Positions 32,832 to 39,823 of a stretch of DNA of 40,920 bases are shown in pieces. The first letter of the stretch is position 1. Each line of letters begins with the position of its first letter. Under the pieces are notes generated by a model. That model was not told where the DNA came from and made no database searches. It was given only the letters and a program-made list of their open reading frames with translations. The DNA is from an uncultured Oscillibacter sp. (GTDB taxonomy: Bacteria > Bacillota > Clostridia > Oscillospirales > Oscillospiraceae). The translations under genes were made by a program, and so were the position numbers. The DNA lies in NCBI GenBank assembly GCA_947644365.1, contig CANRYZ010000010.1, positions 1 to 40,920 on the forward strand, read 5' to 3'.

Positions 32832-34919
32832 ATGAAAACAAAGCTGCATCTGCCCGAGCTGTTCGGCAGCCAGGTCTTCAACGAGGGGACCATGAAGGAG
32901 CGCCTCTCCTCCGCGTCCTACGGCGCGTGGAAACGGTGCGTCACCGAGGGCACGTCCCTGGACATCTCCACCGCCAATGAGATCGCCGAAGCCATGAAAC
33001 AGTGGGCCGTGGAGCGGGGCGCCACCCACTTCACCCACTGGTTCCAGCCCATGACCGGCGTCACCGCCGAAAAGCACGACAGCTTCATCTCCCCCGCCGG
33101 CGGCGGCAAGATCATCATGGAGTTCTCCGGCAAGGAGCTGGTCCGGGGCGAGCCCGACGCCTCCTCCTTCCCCTCCGGCGGCCTGCGGGCCACCTTTGAG
33201 GCCCGGGGCTACACCGCCTGGGACCCCACCTCCTTCGCCTTCATCAAGGAGGACTCCCTCTGCATCCCCACCATCTTCTGCTCCTACTCCGGCCACGCGC
33301 TGGATAAGAAGACCCCCCTCCTGCGGTCCATGGACGAGGTGAGCCGCCAGGCCATCCGCATCCTGCGCCTCTTCGGCGACACGGAGACCAAGCGGGTCAC
33401 CGCCCAGGTGGGCCCGGAGCAGGAGTACTTCCTCATCGACAAGGAGCTCTACCGCCAGCGCAGGGACCTCCAGATGACGGGCCGAACCCTGTTTGGCGCC
33501 AAGCCCCCCCGGGGCCAGGAGCTGGAGGACCACTACTTCGGCGCCATCAAACCCCGGGTGGCCGCCTACATGAAGGACCTGGACGAGACCCTCTGGGCCC
33601 TGGGCGTCCTCTCCAAGACCAAGCACAATGAGGTGGCCCCCTCCCAGCACGAGATGGCCCCCATCTACTCCGACGCCAACACCGCCTGCGACCACAACCA
33701 GCTGGCCATGGAGATGATGAAAAAGGTGGCGGACCGCCACGGCCTGGTGTGCCTGCTTCACGAGAAGCCCTTCGCCGGCGTCAACGGCTCCGGCAAGCAT
33801 GACAACTGGTCCCTGGGCACCGACACCGGCCACAACCTCTTCAAGCCCGGCTCCACTCCCAGCCAGAACGCCCGGTTCCTGCTGTTCCTGTCCGCCTTTA
33901 TCAAGGGCGTGGACGAATATCAGGACTTCCTGCGCACCACCGTGGCCACCGCCGGCAACGACCACCGCCTGGGCGCCCAGGAGGCCCCGCCCGCCGTCCT
34001 CTCCATTTTCCTGGGCGACGAGCTCAACGCCGTGGTGGAGTCCATCATCCACGACACCCACTACACCGACGCGGAGAAGAAGATGCTCAAGGTGGGCGTG
34101 GACGTGTTGCCCGCCATCCGCCAGGACAACACCGACCGCAACCGCACCTCCCCCATGGCCTTCACCGGCAACAAGTTTGAATTCCGGATGCCGGGCTCCT
34201 CCCTGTCCGTCTCCGGTCCCAACATCGCCCTGAACACCATCATGGCCGAGGAGCTGGAGCAGTTTGCCGACATCCTGGAGAAGTCCACCGACTTCCAGGC
34301 CGACCTGCACCATCTGGTGAAGAAGACCCTCACCGAGCATCAGCGGATCATCTTCAACGGCAACGGCTACGACGGCGCCTGGCTCCAGGAGGCGGAAAAG
34401 CGGGGCCTGTGCAACCTGAAATCCACCGCCGACGCCCTGCCGGCCTATATCGCCCCCAAGAACATCGATCTCTTCGTCAAGCACGGCATTTACACCGAGG
34501 CGGAGGTCCGGGCCCGGTACGAGATCCACGTGGAGAACTACGCCACCGTCATCTCCATCGAGGCCAAGACCATGATCGACATGATCCGCCACGACATCCT
34601 CCCCGCCGTCTCCCGGTACGCCGCCGACCTCTGCGCCCGGGCGGACAGCAAGAAGCGCATGGACATTCCTTGCGCCTACGAGACCGGCACGGCCAAGGAC
34701 GTAGCCACGATCACTGACGGCCTGATGGAACAGTGCCGCGTCCTGGCCTCGGATCTGGAGAAGATGCCCGCCGGGCCGGAGGAGGCCATGCGCTACTGCC
34801 ATGACACCCTGATCCCCGACATGGACAAGGCCCGGGCCTCCGCGGACGCTCTGGAGGTCCTCACCGCCGCGGATTACTGGCCCATGCCCGTGTACAGTCA
34901 GCTGCTGTTCTCCGTTTGA
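32832..34919 (+). CDS. glnN: Glutamine synthetase type III
   Basis: 695 residues from ATG 32832 (GAGGAGGAAC upstream), the ~700-residue length of GSIII rather than the ~450 of GSI. Family motifs: the GSIII N-terminal FGSQVFNEGTMKERL, THWFQPMTGVTAEKHDSF (~72), VGPEQEYFLIDKELY (~195, metal-binding Glu) and the ATP loop NGSGKHDNWSLGT (~317). It makes glutamine from glutamate, ammonia and ATP; GSIII enzymes are dodecamers common in Bacteroides and Clostridia. No separate terminator or promoter parts it from asnB, so the T-box probably controls both. Confidence 0.95.
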   Translation: MKTKLHLPELFGSQVFNEGTMKERLSSASYGAWKRCVTEGTSLDISTANEIAEAMKQWAVERGATHFTHWFQPMTGVTAEKHDSFISPAGGGKIIMEFSGKELVRGEPDASSFPSGGLRATFEARGYTAWDPTSFAFIKEDSLCIPTIFCSYSGHALDKKTPLLRSMDEVSRQAIRILRLFGDTETKRVTAQVGPEQEYFLIDKELYRQRRDLQMTGRTLFGAKPPRGQELEDHYFGAIKPRVAAYMKDLDETLWALGVLSKTKHNEVAPSQHEMAPIYSDANTACDHNQLAMEMMKKVADRHGLVCLLHEKPFAGVNGSGKHDNWSLGTDTGHNLFKPGSTPSQNARFLLFLSAFIKGVDEYQDFLRTTVATAGNDHRLGAQEAPPAVLSIFLGDELNAVVESIIHDTHYTDAEKKMLKVGVDVLPAIRQDNTDRNRTSPMAFTGNKFEFRMPGSSLSVSGPNIALNTIMAEELEQFADILEKSTDFQADLHHLVKKTLTEHQRIIFNGNGYDGAWLQEAEKRGLCNLKSTADALPAYIAPKNIDLFVKHGIYTEAEVRARYEIHVENYATVISIEAKTMIDMIRHDILPAVSRYAADLCARADSKKRMDIPCAYETGTAKDVATITDGLMEQCRVLASDLEKMPAGPEEAMRYCHDTLIPDMDKARASADALEVLTAADYWPMPVYSQLLFSV

Positions 34920-34926
34920 TCCGCGC

Positions 34927-34965
34927 AAGGTCCCGCCCCGGCCGGAGGCCGGGGCGGGACCTTTT
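34927..34965 (+). terminator. Strong intrinsic terminator of asnB-glnN
   Basis: 17-bp perfect stem (34927-34943 with 34947-34963), loop GGA, ending in CTTTT. Confidence 0.95.
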
Positions 34966-35040
34966 GTCCGGCAGAGCGCCTCTCGGCTGGAAAGTCCTTC
35001 CTGCCCCGCCTTTTCTGCCCAAAATGTTCAAAATTTTCTC

Positions 35041-35069
35041 TTGCGTCCTCCGGCGCCCTGTGGTATACT
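35041..35069 (+). promoter_or_regulatory. Promoter of the phospholipase C-like gene
   Basis: TTGCGT (35041-35046), 17 bp, TATACT (35064-35069), 38 bases before the GTG start. Confidence 0.68.
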
Positions 35070-35106
35070 GATACCCGCTGAAATCCAAAAACCGGAGGTG
35101 CCCGCG

Positions 35107-35655
35107 GTGAAAAAGCGCAGCCACAAGCTCCTGGCCTCCACCCTGCTGGAGTGCGAACACGGATTCCAGGCCCGGCGGTACGAGTGGGCCTTTCTCTTCG
35201 GCTCCTTCCAGCCGGACTGCAATCCCCTGACCTACCTCAAGGGCTCCCTGCGGGCCTACAAATTCCGGGGTCACAACTTCTCCAACTCCCAGGCCTACAT
35301 AAACAGCCATATCCTGCGGCTCCAGCGGCGGGCCCGCTGGAACATCTGGCAGTATTACACCCTGGGCAAGCTGACCCACTACCTGGCCGACGCCTTCACC
35401 TTCCCCCACAACGAAAACTACCCCGACAGCCTCATCGCCCACCGGGAGTACGAGGACGCCCTGCGGGTATATCTGGCGGAGTACCTCCAAAACCGCACTC
35501 TGCGGCTGGAGCAGGACCGCCGGGACCTGACCCTGGCCATTGACGAGCTACACCGCCGGTACATGGAGACCCAGGCGGACGTGGACCAGGACGCCCGGTT
35601 CATCCTGGAGGCCAACCTGCTCCTGATGTCGGGATGCCTGCCGGTCCCCGCCTGA
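35107..35655 (+). CDS. Zinc-dependent phospholipase C family protein
   Basis: 182 residues from GTG 35107, chosen because GGAGGTG lies upstream and the promoter -10 box is only 38 bases away. The central GKLTHYLADAFTFPHNE motif (about 86-102: H-x3-D ... H-x-x-E) and the upstream HNFSNSQAYINSH give the metal ligands of the zinc-dependent phospholipase C/S1-P1 nuclease fold. There is no signal peptide, unlike secreted clostridial α-toxins, so this is one of the small cytoplasmic members of unknown substrate. It is a single gene with its own promoter; no clear terminator follows. Confidence 0.82.
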   Translation: MKKRSHKLLASTLLECEHGFQARRYEWAFLFGSFQPDCNPLTYLKGSLRAYKFRGHNFSNSQAYINSHILRLQRRARWNIWQYYTLGKLTHYLADAFTFPHNENYPDSLIAHREYEDALRVYLAEYLQNRTLRLEQDRRDLTLAIDELHRRYMETQADVDQDARFILEANLLLMSGCLPVPA

Positions 35656-35715
35656 ATTTGGGCAGTATTTATAATTTTTCCCGCGTCAACTTCTCGCATT
35701 TATGAGAATTGTCAA

Positions 35716-35744
35716 TTTTCATTTTCCCGCCATCGTGTTATTCT
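35716..35744 (+). promoter_or_regulatory. Possible promoter of the aroF leader
   Basis: TTTTCA (35716-35721), 17 bp, TATTCT (35739-35744), just before the leader-peptide gene. The match to consensus is weak; an overlapping TTGTCA at 35709 has poor spacing. Confidence 0.42.
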
Positions 35745-35779
35745 TTTTACATATTCCAGAACCGAAAGGGACATCCGAC

Positions 35780-35878
35780 ATGATCAACCTCACCCGCAGC
35801 GCTGAATACCGCTACTTTAGCTTTACCTATTTTTATGGTAAGGCTTATTTGGGTTTGGCTGAAAGCGTGCGCGTGTAA
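35780..35878 (+). CDS. Tyr/Phe-rich leader peptide, 32 aa
   Basis: ATG 35780 with GAAAGGGA upstream; stop TAA 35876-35878. Residues 9-23 read EYRYFSFTYFYGKAY: five Tyr and three Phe in a 14-residue stretch (10-23), far above chance. The peptide precedes a strong terminator (35913-35942) that lies just in front of aroF, the first enzyme of aromatic synthesis. This is the arrangement of ribosome-mediated transcription attenuation: shortage of charged tRNA-Tyr or tRNA-Phe would stall translation and prevent termination. The aromatic codons 17-19 fall in the loop of a hairpin (35819-35827 with 35837-35845). I recognise no named homologue. Confidence 0.8.
   Translation: MINLTRSAEYRYFSFTYFYGKAYLGLAESVRV
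35819..35845 (+). promoter_or_regulatory. Hairpin within the leader peptide gene
   Basis: AGCTTTACC (35819-35827) pairs with GGTAAGGCT (35837-35845; one G-U) around a loop holding the TAT-TTT-TAT codons. A ribosome stalled on the Tyr/Phe codons would open it, so it is a good candidate for the 1:2 pause hairpin. Confidence 0.6.
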
Positions 35879-35912
35879 CCTTTGGTTTTGTTGGAACCAT
35901 TCGTACATGATG

Positions 35913-35942
35913 ACCCGCGGCCGAACCGGCCGCGGGTTTTTT
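35913..35942 (+). terminator. Attenuator terminator in front of aroF
   Basis: Perfect 11-bp stem ACCCGCGGCCG (35913-35923) with 35927-35937, loop AAC, T run 35937-35942. It lies after the leader-peptide stop and 32 bases before aroF, so it must be bypassed for aroF expression from the upstream promoter. Confidence 0.92.
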
Positions 35943-35973
35943 GTACCACTCTAAACATCAGGAGGATCACGCC

Positions 35974-36981
35974 ATGATTGTCATTCTGAAACACGACCCC
36001 AACCGCGAACAGCTGGAGAGCCTCATCAACTGGCTCCAGGAGAAGGGCATCGCCATCCACACCAGCATCGGCGAGGCGCACACCATCCTGGGCCTGGTGG
36101 GCGACACGTCCAAGCTGGACATCGACCTCATCGCCGCCCTGGACATCGTGGAGGACGTCAAGCGCGTCCAGGAGCCCTATAAGAACGCCAACCGGAAATT
36201 TCACCCGGAGGATACCATCATCCCCGTGGGCAACACCCAGATCGGCGGCGGCACCCTGACCATCATGGCCGGTCCCTGCTCCGTGGAGAGCGAGGAGCAG
36301 GTGGTGGCCATCGCCAAGGCGGTGAAGGCCAGCGGCGCCACCATGCTCCGGGGCGGCGCCTTCAAGCCCCGCACCTCTCCCTACGCCTTCCAGGGTCTTG
36401 GTGCCCGGGGACTGGAGTACCTGAAAATCGCCCGGCAGGAGACGGGCCTGCCCATCGTCACCGAGCTGATGGACCTGAGCCAGCTGCCCCTTTTCAAGGA
36501 TGTGGACGTGATCCAGATCGGCGCGCGGAATATGCAGAATTTTGACCTCTTAAAGGCCGTGGGCCACCAGGACCGGCCCGTGATGATCAAGCGGGGCATG
36601 TCCGCCACCTATGAGGAATGGCTCATGAGCGCCGAGTACGTCATGTCCGGCGGCAACGAAAACGTGATCCTCTGCGAGCGGGGCATCCGCACCTTTGAGC
36701 ACTACACCCGCAACACCCTGGACCTGGCGGCCATCCCCGTGCTGCGGCGGCTGACCCACCTGCCCGTCATCATCGACCCCAGCCACGCCACCGGAAAGAA
36801 CTGGCTGGTGGAACCCATGGCCATGGGCGCCGTGGCCACCGGGGCCGACGGCCTCCAGATCGAGGTCCACAACGACCCCGCCCACGCCCTGTGCGACGGT
36901 CCCCAGTCCCTCAAGCCAGAGGATTTCGATCCCCTGGCAAAGAAGCTGCTGGCCCTCCACGAGGCGGTGAAGAAACTGTAA
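35974..36981 (+). CDS. aroF: 3-deoxy-7-phosphoheptulonate (DAHP) synthase
   Basis: 335 residues from ATG 35974 with AGGAGGATC upstream. An N-terminal ferredoxin-like regulatory domain (1-~70) precedes the TIM barrel with IMAGPCSVESEEQ (~95), LRGGAFKPRTSPYAFQG (~125), PVMIKRGMSATYEEW (~205) and the C-terminal IIDPSHATGKNWLVEPMA. This is the type Iβ DAHP synthase form; the N-terminal domain usually binds Tyr or Phe as feedback inhibitor. It condenses PEP with erythrose 4-phosphate. Controlled by the Tyr/Phe leader and attenuator just upstream, and followed after 112 bases by tyrA. Confidence 0.95.
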   Translation: MIVILKHDPNREQLESLINWLQEKGIAIHTSIGEAHTILGLVGDTSKLDIDLIAALDIVEDVKRVQEPYKNANRKFHPEDTIIPVGNTQIGGGTLTIMAGPCSVESEEQVVAIAKAVKASGATMLRGGAFKPRTSPYAFQGLGARGLEYLKIARQETGLPIVTELMDLSQLPLFKDVDVIQIGARNMQNFDLLKAVGHQDRPVMIKRGMSATYEEWLMSAEYVMSGGNENVILCERGIRTFEHYTRNTLDLAAIPVLRRLTHLPVIIDPSHATGKNWLVEPMAMGAVATGADGLQIEVHNDPAHALCDGPQSLKPEDFDPLAKKLLALHEAVKKL

Positions 36982-37093
36982 CGGAGACCGGAGGCGGAAA
37001 ATCGTGGCATCCGGCAGCGCCGGACGCGCCCCGTCTCCCCTCTTCTCAGCATTGGAGCTTCCCATTTCCAATTGAATGAAAGGCTGTATCCAT

Positions 37094-37930
37094 ATGAATG
37101 TTGGTATTGTGGGCCTGGGCCTCATCGGTGGCTCCATGGCCAAGAGCATCAAGGCCCGCACGGGCCACACCGTCTTCGGCGCCGATCTGGATGCCGAGAC
37201 CATGACCCTGGCCCGGATGTGCGGGGCCATCGACGCTCCCCTGACGGAGGACAACCTGCCCCTGTGCGATTTGGTCCTGATCGCCATCCGCCCCGGCGCG
37301 GCGGTGGAGTGGGTCCGCGCCCACGGGGCGCAGATCGCCAAGACCGCCATCGTGGTGGATCTGTGCGGCGTAAAGCGGGTGGTGGTGGAGGCCATCGCCC
37401 CTCTGGCGGAGCAGCACGGCTTCGCCTACATCGGCGGGCACCCCATGGCCGGCCGGGAGCGGGGCGGCTTTACCGCCTCCAGCGAGGACCTGTACGCGGG
37501 GGCCTCCATGATCCTCACGCCGGACAAACGGACAGACATGAAGCTGCTGGAGACCCTCCAGGCCTTCTTCCTGGACCTGGGCTTTGCCGGGCTCACCTTC
37601 TCCCAGCCGGAGGAGCACGACCGGATCATCGCCTTCACCTCCCAGCTGGCCCACATCGTCTCCAGCGCCTATGTCAAGTCGCCGGAGGCCCAGCGGCGGC
37701 GGGGCTTCTCCGCCGGGAGCTTCCAGGACATGACCCGGGTGGCCCGGCTGGACGAGGATATGTGGACGGAGCTGTTTCTGGACGACGCCGATTACCTTGT
37801 CAAGGAGCTGGATATTCTCATCCGTCATCTGACGGATTACTCCGAGGCGCTGACGGCCCGCGACGAGGAGAGGGTGAGGGCCCTCTTGAAAGAGGGCCGG
37901 GAGTTGAAGGCTGCCGCCGGGGGGAATTGA
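37094..37930 (+). CDS. tyrA: Prephenate dehydrogenase
   Basis: 278 residues from ATG 37094 (AAAGG upstream); an in-frame ATG at 37076 has no such signal. It has an N-terminal Rossmann NAD(P) loop GLGLIGGSMAKS, the PDH motif GGHPMAGRERGGF (about 115-127) and an all-helical C-terminal part with HDRIIAFTSQLAHIVSSA (~177). There is no C-terminal ACT domain and no chorismate mutase fusion. It converts prephenate to 4-hydroxyphenylpyruvate for tyrosine; arogenate use cannot be excluded. It lies between aroF and a long repeat-filled gap before aroB. Confidence 0.93.
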   Translation: MNVGIVGLGLIGGSMAKSIKARTGHTVFGADLDAETMTLARMCGAIDAPLTEDNLPLCDLVLIAIRPGAAVEWVRAHGAQIAKTAIVVDLCGVKRVVVEAIAPLAEQHGFAYIGGHPMAGRERGGFTASSEDLYAGASMILTPDKRTDMKLLETLQAFFLDLGFAGLTFSQPEEHDRIIAFTSQLAHIVSSAYVKSPEAQRRRGFSAGSFQDMTRVARLDEDMWTELFLDDADYLVKELDILIRHLTDYSEALTARDEERVRALLKEGRELKAAAGGN

Positions 37931-38005
37931 TATTTGCCCTCCCGGGCGGGGGAGGATGGTGCGTGCGGCTGGCGCCGCGGGGAGCGGGATTCAGCCATGA
38001 TGATG

Positions 38006-38565
38006 GCTGGGCAGATGCACCCCCCATTTCTCTTTTCTCTGTCTTGCCAGAGAAAAGAGAAACGGGCCGTGCACGGTCCAAAGAGAAAAGAGAACGCCGG
38101 GCACGAATTTGACCGCGAGGGTCAAATTGTGCCCAAAGTACGGGGGCTGGCCTGAATCGGTGCCAATGTGAATTGCCACCCCTCTACCGGCTGCGTCTGA
38201 CAGCGTACTTTGCGGGGGGCGCTCTGCCGCATTTGCAAGTACCTCAGAGGGTGTTTTGCTGCTTTGACGCATCGTCCCCAGCTTCTCTTCCCGCGCTTCG
38301 CGCCTGGTCTGGCACGTTTGGGCAGGCCTGCCCTTCTACCGCCGGTAGACGAACCCTCTTCCCCGCACGGAGCCAGCCAGGCGCGAAGCGCGGGAAGAGA
38401 AGAACGTCTATGCGTCCACGCAGCAGGTTTCCTGCGCGCCCTTCCATCGAAGCGTGAGGCTCCCGCGACCTCCAAAAGCGCCTCTCTTTTCTCTTCCACC
38501 GTGCACGGCGCATTCTCTTTTCTCTGGCAAGACAGAGAAAAGAGAATGGGGGGTGCATTCCCAGC
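38006..38565. repeat. 560-bp element of nested inverted repeats
   Basis: Outer arms 38006-38098 and 38478-38565 are inverted copies (about 85-90 bp, nearly identical over TGCACCCCCC to the second AAGAGAAAAGAGA block, with a 1-base indel). Each arm contains its own perfect 14-bp hairpin (left: 38028-38041 with 38048-38061) and the palindrome CCGTGCACGG. Between the arms: a 15-bp hairpin with one bulge (38099-38114 with 38120-38134); CAAAGTACG/CGTACTTTG (38134-38142 with 38204-38212); and a perfect 26-bp pair (38282-38307 with 38377-38402) enclosing GGGCAGGCCTGCCC and TCTACC/GGTAGA. No credible gene lies inside. It could be a non-autonomous mobile or dispersed repeat, or a large structured RNA. 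Confidence 0.85.
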
Positions 38566-38732
38566 ACGGGCAAAGCCCGTGCGCCGTCCCGCGCCCGAGG
38601 CGCGACGCCCCTCGTCCCCGGCCCGTGGCCGGTTTCCCCCGTCCCCGCCCGCGGCGGGAAACCCCCCGTCCCGCCCCCGTGGGGCGGATTCCGTAAGGAA
38701 TAACAAAATCCCCGTCCCCCTGCCAGGGGGAC
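38564..38732. repeat. GC-rich hairpin cluster in front of aroB
   Basis: Three more perfect 8-bp stems: GCACGGGC/GCCCGTGC (38564-38571 with 38575-38582), GGTTTCCC/GGGAAACC (38631-38638 with 38656-38663) and GTCCCCCT/AGGGGGAC (38714-38721 with 38725-38732). The last ends 17 bases before the aroB ATG and could limit access to the ribosome binding site. I see no gene or clear promoter in 38564-38749. Confidence 0.65.
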
Positions 38733-38749
38733 CCCCAAGGAGGCCCTCT

Positions 38750-39817
38750 ATGTCTGATTGCAAAATCATACAAGTAAACACCTCTCCCGCCTATGCGGTG
38801 ACCATCGCCCCCGGCCTGCTGGCCGGCTGCGGCCCCCGCCTGCGGGAGCTTATGTCCCCCTGCCACATGGCGGTCGTCGCCGACAGCACCGTGGCTCCGC
38901 TGTATCTGGAGACGGTCCAAACCAGCCTGGAGGAGGCGGGCTTCACCGTCAGCACCTGCGTGTTCCCCGCCGGGGAGGCAAACAAGAATTTCACCACACT
39001 GGCGAAGATTCTGGAATTTCTGGCCGAGCGCCGCCTCACCCGCACGGACTGCGTGGCCGCCCTGGGCGGCGGCGTCACCGGGGACATGGCGGGCTTCGCC
39101 GCCGCCGTGTACCTGCGGGGCGTCCGGTATGTGCAGCTGCCCACCACCCTGCTCTCCGCCGTGGACTCTTCTGTGGGCGGCAAGACCGCCGTCGACCTGG
39201 CGGCGGGGAAAAATCTGGCCGGGGCCTTCCTCCAGCCCGCCGCCGTGCTGTGCGACACGGACTGCCTCTCCTCCCTGCCCAGGGACGTGTTCGCCGACGG
39301 AGCCGCGGAGGCCATCAAGACCGGCGTCTTATGCGACGAGAGCCTCTTCTCCCTCTTTGAGGACGGAACCCTCACCGCGGAGCCGGGGGCGGTCATCGCC
39401 CGGTGCGTGGCCTATAAGGCGGGCGTGGTAGAGCGGGATGAAAAAGAGCAGGGGGAGCGCAGGCTCCTGAACCTGGGCCACACTGTGGGCCACGCCATTG
39501 AAAAGTGCAGCGGATACGCCATCCCCCACGGCCACGCCGTGGCGGCGGGATTGGCGGTCATCGCCCGGGCCGCGGAGGCCCTGGGCTGGACGGAGGAGTC
39601 CGTCTCAAAGCGCATCTGCGCATGTCTCGCCCAAAACGGCCTGCCCACCGCCGCGGACTTCTCCCCGGAGGCCCTGGCGGAGGCCGCCTCCGCGGACAAG
39701 AAGCGCTCCGGCGGGGACATCACTCTGGTGGTCCCCAGGAGGATCGGTTTGTGCGAGCTGAAAAAAATGCCCGTCTCGGAGCTTCTGCCCGTGATTCGGG
39801 CGGGATTGGAGGGATAA
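38750..39817 (+). CDS. aroB: 3-dehydroquinate synthase
   Basis: 355 residues from ATG 38750 (AAGGAGG upstream); the same frame stays open far upstream into the repeat block, but without start signals. Family motifs: GGGVTGDMAGFAAAVYLRG (about 104-122, NAD binding), PTTLLSAVDSSVGGKTAV (about 128-145) and the zinc-ligand region NLGHTVGHAIE (~242) plus HGHAVAAG (~260). It closes DAHP to dehydroquinate with transient NAD oxidation, the second shikimate step. aroA starts 6 bases after its stop, so the two form an operon. Confidence 0.95.
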   Translation: MSDCKIIQVNTSPAYAVTIAPGLLAGCGPRLRELMSPCHMAVVADSTVAPLYLETVQTSLEEAGFTVSTCVFPAGEANKNFTTLAKILEFLAERRLTRTDCVAALGGGVTGDMAGFAAAVYLRGVRYVQLPTTLLSAVDSSVGGKTAVDLAAGKNLAGAFLQPAAVLCDTDCLSSLPRDVFADGAAEAIKTGVLCDESLFSLFEDGTLTAEPGAVIARCVAYKAGVVERDEKEQGERRLLNLGHTVGHAIEKCSGYAIPHGHAVAAGLAVIARAAEALGWTEESVSKRICACLAQNGLPTAADFSPEALAEAASADKKRSGGDITLVVPRRIGLCELKKMPVSELLPVIRAGLEG

Positions 39818-39823
39818 CGCCCT

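Noticed and set aside
31098-34928. A 1276-codon open frame on the minus strand opposite asnB and glnN
   Set aside because: It mirrors two certain genes in a GC-rich genome where antisense frames stay open by codon bias; the product is low-complexity His/Gly/Val-rich and no ribosome binding site is evident.
35884-35910. T-box-like sequence (TTGGAACC) in the aroF leader
   Set aside because: Only seven bases match the T-box core; the variable base is A, which would not pair with the A73 of tRNA-Tyr or tRNA-Phe, and no Stem I or specifier loop is visible. The leader peptide explains the region better.
38010-38749. Several open frames of 60-220 codons inside the nested-repeat block, including an extended aroB frame
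   Set aside because: The frames translate inverted-repeat arms into repetitive Arg/Ser/Phe-rich sequence on both strands, without start signals; aroB has a clear ribosome binding site at 38738-38744.
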